A DNA stretch of 64,000 bases, from contig PDUO01000071.1 in NCBI GenBank assembly GCA_003008705.1, positions 124,001 through 188,000 of the forward strand, read 5' to 3'. Positions 9,981 to 19,700 of the stretch are shown one piece after another; position 1 is the stretch's first letter, and the number at the start of each line of letters is the position of its first letter. The notes below the pieces were generated by a model that was not told the origin of the DNA, did not search any database, and saw only the letters and a list, made by a program, of their open reading frames with translations. The DNA comes from Pezicula radicicola. Lineage: Eukaryota; Ascomycota; Leotiomycetes; Helotiales; Dermateaceae. The position numbers were made by a program, and so were the translations under genes.

Positions 9981-11337
9981 ATGATCAAAGCAAAACCAGT
10001 GAAGTTAAGAGCGGCGTGTAACCAATGCCACACAACCAAGGTCATTTGTTCAAAGTGCCTCACCACAAGAGAGTTAACCACTAAAATCCAATCAGATCAA
10101 ATGCAGCGGTGAAAAGACTGGTTGTAGTCGCTGCTACAATCTAGGTATTAAGTGCGTTTATGCCGAGTCGAGAGTTGGTCGAGTTCCAGGCATGCGAGGG
10201 AAGAGAAAACTAGAAAACGCAAATGCAAGAGTGTTGGGAGAGAACGCAGATCCAAGAGTGATGGGAAGCCCCGCAGATACGAGAGTTATAGGGAACACCG
10301 CAGATGCAAGAGCGATGGGGAACACCGGAGATTCAGTCATGGGAGAGACCGCCAATACAAGACCACCACCTCTTTCTCCCCATACGTCAGAAGGTCCAAG
10401 TACCGGAGAAACCATCGAACTCGAATATCCCTTTTCAAGCACCCCAGGTTCCCAGGCACCCGGCACAGAAAACACAGGGCTATTTGATGATGCCCTTCTT
10501 GGCTGGTCTACCGTATTGAATGGGGTGTTGGATAACACCTATGGCTTTGATGAAAGACAAGCGGAGGACATATTCGGCGCTCTACAGGATATGCAGCCGG
10601 AGCTGTCTCAGCAGCAGCAGCTTTCACCAATCAGTCAAGGCCATCCCAAGGCAACTTCGCTTCCTTCTTTCTCACATACTGCGAGTGGCTTGAACGCCCC
10701 TGGTATCGAGCCTAGCTATCACGAAAGATCATTGTCGCCCCCTTCCCTTATGTATAACAGACAATTTTCACTACAACACTCTGCCACCACTACACCACCA
10801 CAGATGATGGCTACGGACAGCGGGAGTAATAGCCAATGTGTTATTGCTTGCTCCCAAATCATCTTCAGCTTAGAGAAGTATCAAGTCGACAAGCTGAAAG
10901 TTCTGGATCTTATACTTGGTATTGTCAAACGGGTGACCGAGAGACTTGACCCTCTTGTCAACGGACAGTTCGGGTGTCCCAACACTAAATGTCTGGCTCT
11001 CTTTAACATTATAATGTACCAACTTGTGGAGATTCTAGAAGCCGGCTGTGCCGACTTCCTCGCCGATACCTCCGACGCTCAAAGGCTTTTTTCTTCGGAA
11101 CTTCCAGAAGTTGGCTTCCACGAATTTGACTTCAGCGGACTTGGTATCGGCTACAAGGATCAGGAACGCTTCCGGTCGCAAATCATACTAGAAGTGCTGC
11201 GGCCGGTAATTAAAATAATGCAAAAAGTGCTCTTTATTTCGACGAATGCGGGATTAGACAAGGACAGTTATTATCAAGACATAGAAAGCCGTTTAAAAAA
11301 CATTGAAGAGAAAGTAAAGAAACGGGGGGGTTTATAA
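9981..11337 (+). CDS. Zn2Cys6 transcription factor, AflR-like, probable cluster regulator
   Basis: Two exons, 9981-10040 and 10096-11337 (55-bp intron, donor GTCATT), give 433 residues. Splicing restores a complete zinc cluster: ACNQCHTTKIKCSG then EKTGCSRCYNLGIKC, with spacing C-x2-C-x6-C-x6-C-x2-C-x6-C at residues 13-40. A basic stretch, GMRGKRK, follows. Next comes a run of degenerate 9-residue repeats (variants of NADPRVMGS), then a Ser/Pro/Gln-rich part. The C-terminal third (CVIACSQIIFSLEKY ... CLALFNIIMYQLVEILEAGC) resembles the AflR-type regulatory domain. Members drive secondary-metabolite clusters. It is the gene nearest to the enoyl reductase and lies 5.4 kb from the PKS-NRPS, so regulation of the cluster is the natural inference. 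A rare donor is the only weak point of the model. Confidence 0.85.
10215..10360 (+). repeat. Coding minisatellite (27-nt unit) inside the regulator
   Basis: Five to six imperfect units of about 27 nt encode variants of [N/T]AD-x-RV[M/L/I]G-x directly after the DNA-binding domain. The last units are shorter by one residue. This is a coding tandem repeat in the linker between the zinc cluster and the regulatory domain. Confidence 0.75.
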
Positions 11338-12145
11338 GTTATAATGTATAATAGGACTGGCACTAGAAGCAGGCAATGGAATAGACTTCTATTATCTACT
11401 AAAGTTGTATTATCGTCTTTGTAGAAGAAAGAGAAAAGGAAGAAGAAGCTACTAATATAGAAATAAGAAGTAGTAGTAACTACTAGCTCTATTATATAAC
11501 TAACTGTCTGTATATATATATAATCTAATATCTCTAGACCTCTATATATATAATTACTATTTAAAAGTATTAATACTTTTATATTTTTAATTATATTCTT
11601 TAATAAATAGAGTTAAATTTAATCTATCTCTAAAGGTAGTTTAATCTTTTTATTTATTCTTTATATATTTATATTATATAATATTAATAATAAAAGTAAA
11701 AGATATAAATTTTATAATAAATTTAAATATATAAATAATAATAATTATAAAAGAGAAACTTAAAATACTATATATTTAAAGTTATAAAATATAAAGATAT
11801 AAATAAAATAAAATAATAAAAAGAATAATATTAAATAAAGATTTTCTTTATAATAATAATATATAAAAGAAAGTAATAAATAATAAGTAAAAACGTGAAA
11901 ACCACATAGACGCTTAGGGTAGTCTACTGTTCTATTTAATGTAATACTTTATTATTACAAGGCTTTTTTTATAGTACTTGGTATATGCAAATAGATTTCA
12001 TAATATAATAGATTTATATTAAGAAAAAAGTCTATTAAAGGTACTTAATAATCTTTTGTACCTTTGTTATTTCGACATGACGTTTCTGTGTGCATGGCCT
12101 GCGAAATGTTTTTACACGTTGTTATGTCCATTTATCATACTCCTC
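11338..12145. other. AT-rich block between regulator and enoyl reductase
   Basis: About 700 bp of extreme AT content without open frames, with long runs of TA, AATA and TTTA. It looks like RIP-degraded repeat sequence. It separates the convergent 3' ends of the regulator and the enoyl reductase. Confidence 0.55.
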
Positions 12146-13325
12146 TCATACCCTATAAGCCAACTTATAGCCAGAGGGTGGCGCACTGCGCATGCTCGCA
12201 ACACCCCGAATAACACCGTCCCAACCCCCGGACATTGACTTTACGGGATGGGCATTAACAAGGCCACGATCCAAAAGAGACTGGAATGCTAGAAACGCTT
12301 TGGTACCAAACGCCCGATCTTCGAGATTGGCCTTGCGACCATACACACCATCCATAGCAATGTCTTCTCCGAAGATCTGGGTCGCCATGAACCAAGAAGG
12401 CTGAATAGTCAAGCTGCGGACCTTGGCCACAGAGTCACGGAAGGGCTCCAGAGTCACGTAGCGGCCTCCAGCGCGGCCCATAGCACCGTAGCATAGCTGT
12501 GTAGTTTCTGCTTCTGCAATGCAGTCAAAAGCGTACTCCAGCTCATTGTCTGTGTACGCGCGAATATCGGCTGCGCACGTCGGGCTGCGATAATCAAAGA
12601 CCTTTTCTGCCCCATATCGAAGACATAGGTCGAAATTAGCAGGAGAACTTGTTGCAATTGGGCGGAAACCAGCACTAGAAAGTGTGAAATAATCATTAGC
12701 AAGTGGCAAGCGCAAGATGGGCAAGCAAACAAGCTTACATTTTAAGCAGTTGTAAAGTCCGAGTCCCTGTAGCTGTGCTGCCACCGCTGACTAGAACGAA
12801 TTCTCGATCTTTCTCGTCGAGGTTGCCGCCGCCCTTAACAAGTCGCTCAATACCTCCTGGGATTTTCAGCTCCTTATAGAGGCCAAAGGTCGCAGTTGCG
12901 ATTCCGACACCTAGGGTGGCTGCATCTTCGTCGCTCATGCTGTCTGGGACCTTCACCATGGTGTGGGGTGTTGTCTCGATGTACTCCGCAAAAGAACCCT
13001 TCTCTGGCGCCAGCTTGTTCTCGCCCTGAACAAGCCCTGCGACACGATCACCCACCGCAAACCGCCCTTCCGCAGCTGCTGTCGCCCCCAATGCGACGAT
13101 GGTGCCGCAAAAATCTCCTCCATGCACGGCTCCTGGAGCTGCGCTGTAATCTAGCCCCTTGATGTCGTGAGGATTGAGAGCGACGGCATGGACTTTCACA
13201 ATTGCGGTGTCAGGTTCCAGTAAAGGCATTGGGCGGTCATTTTGTATGGTCAATTTTCCAACATCTTCGCAGATGATGGCCTTGCGGCGCTCGGGAACGG
13301 AATGGCCTGCTAATGGTAAGCCCAT
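12146..13325 (-). CDS. Trans-acting enoyl reductase (LovC-like MDR family) for the PKS-NRPS
   Basis: Exons 13325-12739 and 12674-12146, with a 64-bp intron (GTAAGC...CTAG) in phase 2, give 371 residues, the normal size for LovC/ApdC-type enoyl reductases. Features: an N-terminal GroES-like half (PHDIKGLDYSAAPGAVHGGDFCG, VGDRVAG, GSFAEY), a nucleotide-binding half with VSGGSTATGTRTLQLLKIAG across the splice, FDYRSPTCAADIRAYT, EYAFDCI and GGRYVTLEP. The enzyme reduces the alpha,beta double bond of the chain held on the PKS acyl carrier protein, using NADPH. The PKS-NRPS here has no enoyl reductase of its own, which makes this its expected partner. It is transcribed from the same strand as the 2OG oxygenase and opposite to the PKS-NRPS. 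Confidence 0.92.
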
Positions 13326-13519
13326 GTTGATGTCGTTTTCTCTTTTCCTAGTTGAATGACGAATGTTGAAATGAAGATAGTAATGTGTTATTGACCAGCA
13401 AATCTCAAGCGAGATCTCTCATCGAAGTTTAATACTGTAAACGTTATGATCTTGGTCATAATGCTTCTTAGCGCCGAATACCGAGAAACCCGGAGTTTCA
13501 TGCTTATTCCATGAAGCTA

Positions 13520-14010
13520 TTAATCGCCAGGCCCTATATGGCCGGCCGTTTCCTCTTCCCTCCGGGCCTCCCTTAGTAAGTAGGCCAGGTACACGGAAAC
13601 GTCGAATTTCAGCCAAACGTCGATTTTATATATAAAATAATAAGATCTATATTTTTAGATTTTAATATTAAAGCGTTATTAGATAGTAATATAAGAAAAG
13701 TTGGTTTTTAACTTTTTCTACCTCTCTTACTTAAATTTAATAGAAAAACAATTAAATATTTATCAAATAATAACAATAATTTTAAATACCCTAAAAATAA
13801 GGAAATATATTAAGGAAATAATATAAATTATATCTATTAACTTAAAATTATTAAAAAAGGGTATATATATAATAAACTATATATATTTATTTATGACTTA
13901 TATAAAATGGACGTTTAGCTGAAATTCGACGTTTCGGTATACCTGGCCTACCTACTAAGGGAGGCCCGGAGGGAAGAGGAAGCGGCCGGCCATGTAAGGC
14001 CTGGCGATTA
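13520..14010. mobile_element. Non-autonomous element with about 112-bp terminal inverted repeats
   Basis: The left arm starts TAATCGCCAGGCC and includes GGCCGGCCGTTTCCTCTTCC and CCTCCGGGCCTCCCTTAGTA. The right arm, reverse-complemented, repeats this for about 112 bp with roughly ten mismatches. The 270-bp middle is extremely AT-rich with no open frame. GC-rich arms and an AT-rich core suggest a foldback/MITE-like element of unknown superfamily. A target duplication is not obvious. Confidence 0.75.
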
Positions 14011-14746
14011 GTATTTCGGTGCCCGTCATGGGACGCCGCCCAGGAACGGCGGCAAGTTTGATTGGGCAGACAATCTCGTCGGCGCGGACGTGCTGCCAAA
14101 ATGTACTGTAGAAATGATCCAAGGAGCGTGAGATGTCAAAGATAACAGAAGACCTTTACCTGGCAAATAAAAGCATCTAAAATCTGAAGCTATTCCATAG
14201 TCAAATTGTTTCCTCATTGCTAGTTCAATAAAGCACTGTATCGTTGTCTGAATGTGATCTAGGCTTCTTCTATTCCACATATCAAATGGACTACGTGTAA
14301 GAATACAAGAAGAGAGTGAATATGTTCGTAGTCCCGAACGAGCACATTTTCTTAATTATAAAATAACAGCTGTAAAGAGAGGAACAAGCTATCATATTGA
14401 GTTGCTTGTAATCAATCGGGGTCAACATAATGCCTAGCACTGGAATGAAAATCTGCAATTTAGAATACGCGGTACGAGAGCTGTAACGCATGGTATAGCT
14501 TAGTGCAAAGCGCACTGTTTTATTTACATTACATAACGACCCGCGGTGCTATAACGGTTGGATGAATCTTAGACGAAATCACCTATAATAGAACCGCTCG
14601 CATTTTTATATTTTTTAACAAGTAATATAAACATTCAGCTGATCACGACCCGTAGAAACGAATGTATCTTCATCGGAAAGTCTCAAGACAGCTTTAGCTT
14701 CTGCTCAAAGTAAAGTTCATGAGAACGAAAGTCTTCCAATGATTTT
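14011..14746. other. Intergenic, no supported gene
   Basis: Between the long-TIR element and the 3' end of the 2OG oxygenase gene I see no gene. It begins with a copy of the word TATTTCGGTGCCCG, also found near 3518 and 15930. Confidence 0.45.
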
Positions 14747-15769
14747 CTAGGCCTCTACTCCAATAGCCGCCAAGAGTTCCTTGCTGGGCCTCAGTTGCTT
14801 TTGGAAACGCTTCACAAAGAGATGGCCAACAGTTTCTTTGCTTGTGCCATGTTCCTCAAACGGATTGGTGGCAAAAATGTCGCCATGCCAGGCTGTAACG
14901 ACCGAGTACCTCTCCACTGGAGCTTTGTTGACAACCCGGTGATGCACGGCCTTGTACGTGTGTCCAGACCATCCCGAAAGCATGTCCCCGCAGTTGATAA
15001 CAAACCTGTCTTCCACGGCAGGAACGCTAACCCATTCCTTCTCATCGTCCAGCCAGATCTCGAGGGCCTCTTTGCCAGGTTCTTGAAGCAAGACCGTGAT
15101 TCCTCCCCAGTCGTTGTGCGCGCCGAGTCCGAACTGTCCCTCCAAAGTTTCTGCCGGAGAAGGATAGCGGAGCAGGTTCATGCCTATCAAGGGCCGTTTC
15201 GAAAAACGCTCCATTGTGCTCGGAGAGCGGTCAAGGCCTTGAATCAAAATCTCCCAAAGCAGCTTCCCCATAGCAGCTGTCTTTTCGTAATACTCCCAGA
15301 TTGGCTTGCGGAACTCGTCTTCGGGGAGAGAAGGCCACTGATTTGGGCCGTAAATCCCTCCCATCTCGACCTTGGGGTCATCCTCGCAGAAATAGTAGGA
15401 CTTATCTGGCGATTAGCTATGGGTTACACGGCCATCAACAGGTCTCCTTGAGTTTACCTCTTTTGCGTCCGGTACAGCTTTACCGTCCCGGCTGTGGTTA
15501 CCGGAAGCTTCGTATCCTCGACGGCAAGGACTTTTGAGAACAGAAATCTCCATTTTCTCTTCTTTGGGCAGGCTAAAGAATCGCTCGAGGCTTTTGAACA
15601 TGGCACGTTGCAGGCTCACAGGGACGCCATGACCCGTGCATTGGAAGAAGCCAAATGTCTTGAATGCATCTCGTACCTGTGCAACGACTTGGGCCTTGGC
15701 TTCAGGTGAAGTCGGATTGATATATCCACTGACGTCAACGAGGGGGAATTGGGCAGCCTTTTCAGACAT
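14747..15769 (-). CDS. Isopenicillin-N-synthase-like 2OG-Fe(II) oxygenase
   Basis: Exons 15769-15458 and 15400-14747 with a 57-bp intron give 321 residues, the usual size for this family. The acceptor (GATAAG) is chosen because it gives AKE-SYYFCEDDP in frame; a CAG seven bases earlier would break the frame. Features: the N-terminal DIOX_N part FPLVDVSGY and FGFFQCTGHGVP, then MNLLRYP, the iron ligands H and D in GAHNDWGGITVLLQ, the distal His in YKAVHHRVVN and the 2OG-binding Arg-x-Ser in VERYSVV. The Met at 15769 fits the family start; an upstream Met at 15841 would add an atypical leader. A soluble tailoring enzyme (hydroxylation, desaturation or ring formation) acting on the PKS-NRPS product is the likely role. 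It lies 1 kb from the divergent PKS-NRPS start and shares its promoter region. Confidence 0.9.
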
Positions 15770-16021
15770 ATTGGTGAGTGTTTGCAATAAGTGTTTGTAA
15801 GATATTAAAACCAAATGAGAAGCACAAAATACTATCGACAATGCGCTGAAAACTATGGGTAGTACTATAATTAAAAGGTTTTTGAATACAATATACTAAA
15901 ATTTGAACACCTGATAAAACACGACATTGCGGTGCCCGAAAACAGAATCACCTTATTTTAATACCTCCTAAAACTCATATTGTTATTTGAGAAAATGTAT
16001 TTCGTTGTTGAGGATGCTGTT

Positions 16022-16570
16022 TTTTTGGGCGCCGACGAGCCGGCGACGTTAGCTGTTGCAATGCACTGATTGGTGATAATTGGCGACCTTAGCTCAACAC
16101 GCCGATTGGCAATGATTGGCGACCTTAGCTCAATGCACCGATTGGCGACGATTAGTGATGTTAGCTCAATGCACTGATTGGTGATAATTGGCGACCATAG
16201 CTTAATGCGCCGATTGGCGACCTTAGCTCAACGCACTGATTGGCGACGTTACAGTGCCTTGCACGAATTGTGTCCTTGATTTTTAGTCTATACAGTACTC
16301 TTTTTTTATAGTAACGTCTCTTTATAATACTCTTTCTCTAATAACAAATTAACTATAAGCCTAGAAAGCTTAAAAATAAAACTCGTTATTACTTATATAG
16401 CTATATATCTTCCTATAAAATATTAGAAGAAAAAAATCCTAAAATTAAAAGAGTTTAATTTTGAAGTTACTATATTCTAGTAGAAAAGGAGTACCGGTAC
16501 TGCATAGACCAAATCAAGGACACAATTCGTGCAAGGCACTGTAGCTCAACGCGCCGATTGGCGACGTTAA
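16022..16570. repeat. CCAAT-rich minisatellite upstream of the PKS-NRPS, split by a MITE
   Basis: About seven imperfect units of 36 or 26 bp, of the type GCRCYGATTGGCGACGTTAG followed by CTCAAY. The 36-bp units hold an extra 10-bp copy of the ATTGG part. On the minus strand each ATTGG is a CCAAT box; I count ten. The array lies 200-740 bp before the PKS-NRPS start, in the divergent promoter shared with the 2OG oxygenase gene. It is interrupted by the element at 16250-16543, after which a last unit and a half resume. Confidence 0.8.
16250..16543. mobile_element. MITE with CAGTGCCTTGCACGAATTGT ends, inserted at TA in the minisatellite
   Basis: A 294-bp element flanked by TA, with terminal inverted repeats starting CAGTGCCTTGCACGAATTGT and continuing with more mismatches for about 60 bp. 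CAGT ends and TA targets are typical of the Tc1/mariner-pogo (Fot1-like) superfamily. The interior is AT-rich without coding capacity. Removing it restores one continuous minisatellite unit. Confidence 0.9.
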
Positions 16571-16764
16571 CATAACGCTTATATCTAAACTACTGTACTA
16601 TGGCAACCGTAATAGACTACGAATTAAATAACCATATAACCATTAATATCGTATGACGGCTCAATACAACAAAGCACCTAGAGACGTTGAAAGTTCCTAG
16701 CTGTCTTTCATTCAAATTTTAGCTGCCCTAACCACCTGCCTTCACTTTCAATAATCGCTTTGAA

Positions 16765-19700
16765 ATGGCTCACCCCAGCGAAAGGGCAGAGCCTATCGCA
16801 ATCGTAGGAAGCGCTTGTCGTTTTCCTGGATCTGCAAGCTCTCCTTCAAAATTATGGACACTACTTTCAAAGCCTCGTGATCTTGGCTTCGAGATCCCCG
16901 CAGATCGATTCGGAAAAGGGTTCTATCACCCAAACGGTGCTCATCATGGAACCACCAATGTACAACATTCATACCTGTTGGAAGAAGACATCCGCCTGTT
17001 TGATGCTGCCTTTTTCAACATTCATTCTAAGGAAGCAGGCTCAATCGATCCGCAACAGCGGCTACTCCTGGAAACGGTCTATGAAGGTAAGTTAAATTTG
17101 TGACCGGACACGAAATTCAGCTGATTTTTTCAAGCCATGGAGAGTGGCGGTCATACGATCGAAGGGCTCAGGGGCTCTGATACAGCCGTTTATACTGGCA
17201 CGATGAGTGTTGATTGGATGGATCAAGGAGTGAGGGACTTTGACACCATGCCACAATATTTCGCCACGGGGTCTAATCGGGCCATCATCTCCAACCGCGT
17301 CTCCTATGTGTTTGACTGGAGGGGACCCAGCATGACTATTGATACAGCATGCTCCTCTAGTTTGATTGCCGTGCACCAGGGAGTGACGGCTCTACGTTCA
17401 GGAGAATCGCGCGTTGCCGTGGCATGCGGTACTCAAGTCATTCTTAACCCAGAGCAATTTATTGCGGAAAGTAAGTTGCAAATGCTCTCGCCAACAGGTC
17501 GGTCACGCATGTGGGACAAGGATGCCGATGGGTACGCTCGGTATGTGCATTTCCTAAGCTTTCTCGGCCCAATAAAAAAGCTTTCATCAGTACCGGAAGT
17601 TTCGTTGCTCCCGAGGCCAACTTCCATGAAATCATATTATTTTGGGAGCTGTGAGATGACCGAAGACTGCTCCTGGGTCTTTTTTGATTGAGAAATACTG
17701 ACTCTGGTTTCTCGCAGTGGTGAGGGTACGGCTGCTGTTATATTGAAGAGGCTCAGCGACGCAATCGCAGATGGGGATCACATTGAGAGTATCATTCGCG
17801 AGACAGGCACTAACCAAGACGGCCGAACCCCCGGCCTCACGATGCCAAGTTCAGAAGCGCAAGCTGCATTGATACATACAACTTATAAAAAAGCTGGCCT
17901 AGACCCGGTCAACAATCCCCGTGATCGACCTCAATACTTTGAGGCCCATGGTGGGTGATATTTTTTCAAACGGCGTCTCAATCTCTGCAATTGAAGTCTT
18001 TCCCGCCGTTCTTCGCATCCCCGTTTGTTTTCTGGATTGGGAACGCTGATGCCGAGATAAACAGGTACCGGAACTCAAGCAGGTGACCCGAGAGAAGCTG
18101 GCGCTATTTACGAGTCGTTGGGTCGTCATATCCCTGCATCCGAAACCCCTTTGTATGTGGGGTCCATAAAGACCGTGATTGGTGAGTGATAATAGTTCTC
18201 AATCTCCTTCCTTCTGATGCTCCAGATCTGCGCTATAGCCCAGGTCTCGAGATTCAAGACCACACAAGACATTCAAGATCCGTCATTGGGCAAGCTTAGC
18301 TTACTATATCTCTAACCACGGTATTTAACTTAGGTCATCTTGAGGGCGCCGCTGGTCTTGCTGGTCTTCTCAAAGGCTCAGCTAGCATCCAGAATGGATA
18401 CATCGCACCGAATCTCCTCTTCAATACCCTGAACCCAAAGCTCGAGCCCTACTACAAGAGTCTACAGGTACCGACAGAATTAATGCCTTGGCCAGAACTC
18501 CCTGGAGGAGTGCCCCGACGTGTCAGTGTCAACAGCTTTGGTATGTGGCCCCGGTTTTTCCTGGTCCCCCTTCCATACTCCAATCTGGATGCCAGTTTTG
18601 TTGACCTTTTTAACTTTGAATAGGATTTGGCGGCAGCAATGCACACGCAATCTTAGAACAGTACTGCGGACCTACTGACGCAGAAATGTCCACTTCTCCC
18701 GATGTCACAACTTTCACACCATTCGTATTTTCAGCTATGTCTGAGAATTCTCTGGTTGCACAATTGCAAGCCTACTCGGATCATCTAAAAACCCACAGTC
18801 ACATCAACCCCTACGATCTAGCTTGGACACTACAAGCGCGAAGGAGTCACTTTCCACTCAAGATAGCTCTCTCTGCGCTTACGATTGAGGAGCTAGCATC
18901 AAAAATTGATGCCAAGCTGGAAACGCTCAAGACGAAACCGGGCACCACTCTGGGAGTCCGTGCAAGCTTCAGACAGACTACCACTGCCCCTCGCATACTA
19001 GGCGTTTTTACAGGTGTGTAAATTTCCCGCGTATATCCCTTCTCTGTCCTGGTCGAGGAGTAATTTGGGCTACTGGAGCCACGTGCTACGGGCGATGTTT
19101 GAATTTTCTGAAGCAATCAGTACTGATCTCGAACTTGTAGGTCAGGGGGCGCAGTGGGCATCTATGGGAGCGCATTTAATTCGCTCTTCTGAGTTCGTGC
19201 GCAAGAGAATTCAGGACCTCGAGAAATCTTTGGCGTCTTTGCCTCCGGCCGATCAACCAAAATGGAACCTCACAGAACAAATACTTGCTGGGAAAGAGAC
19301 TTCACGCCTTTCTGAGGCCGCGTTATCACAGCCTCTTTGTACCGCAATCCAGGTTGCTCTGGTAGATCTTCTACATACCGCTGGAATTAACTTCACCACT
19401 GTTGTAGGCCACTCATCGGGTGAAATTGCGGCAGCTGTATGTATACCTCTTATTTTTACCCGCATTATTATCCCAAGACGATCCCCAATCTCACGGCAAT
19501 TTTTGATGCAATAATGCTGACGTCGTGTTTCCGCAGTATGCGGCAGGTTTCCTTTCGGCTGAAGATGCTATTCGCGTGGCCTACTACAGAGGATTATACG
19601 CATACATGGCAGATGGTGGCCACGGCCAGAAGGGTGCCATGCTTGCGGTGGGGACTTCTTGGGAGGACGCACATGAGCTCATCAACCTACGGACGTTCAG

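Noticed and set aside
10158..10538. 126-codon minus-strand frame opposite the regulator
   Set aside because: Antisense shadow of the coding minisatellite, with low-complexity translation and no gene features.
14795..15451. 218-codon plus-strand frame
   Set aside because: Antisense to the 2OG oxygenase, whose motifs are clear on the other strand.
16022..16570. CRISPR-like array
   Set aside because: Units are imperfect, contiguous and eukaryotic promoter-associated, with no unique spacers; it is a minisatellite.
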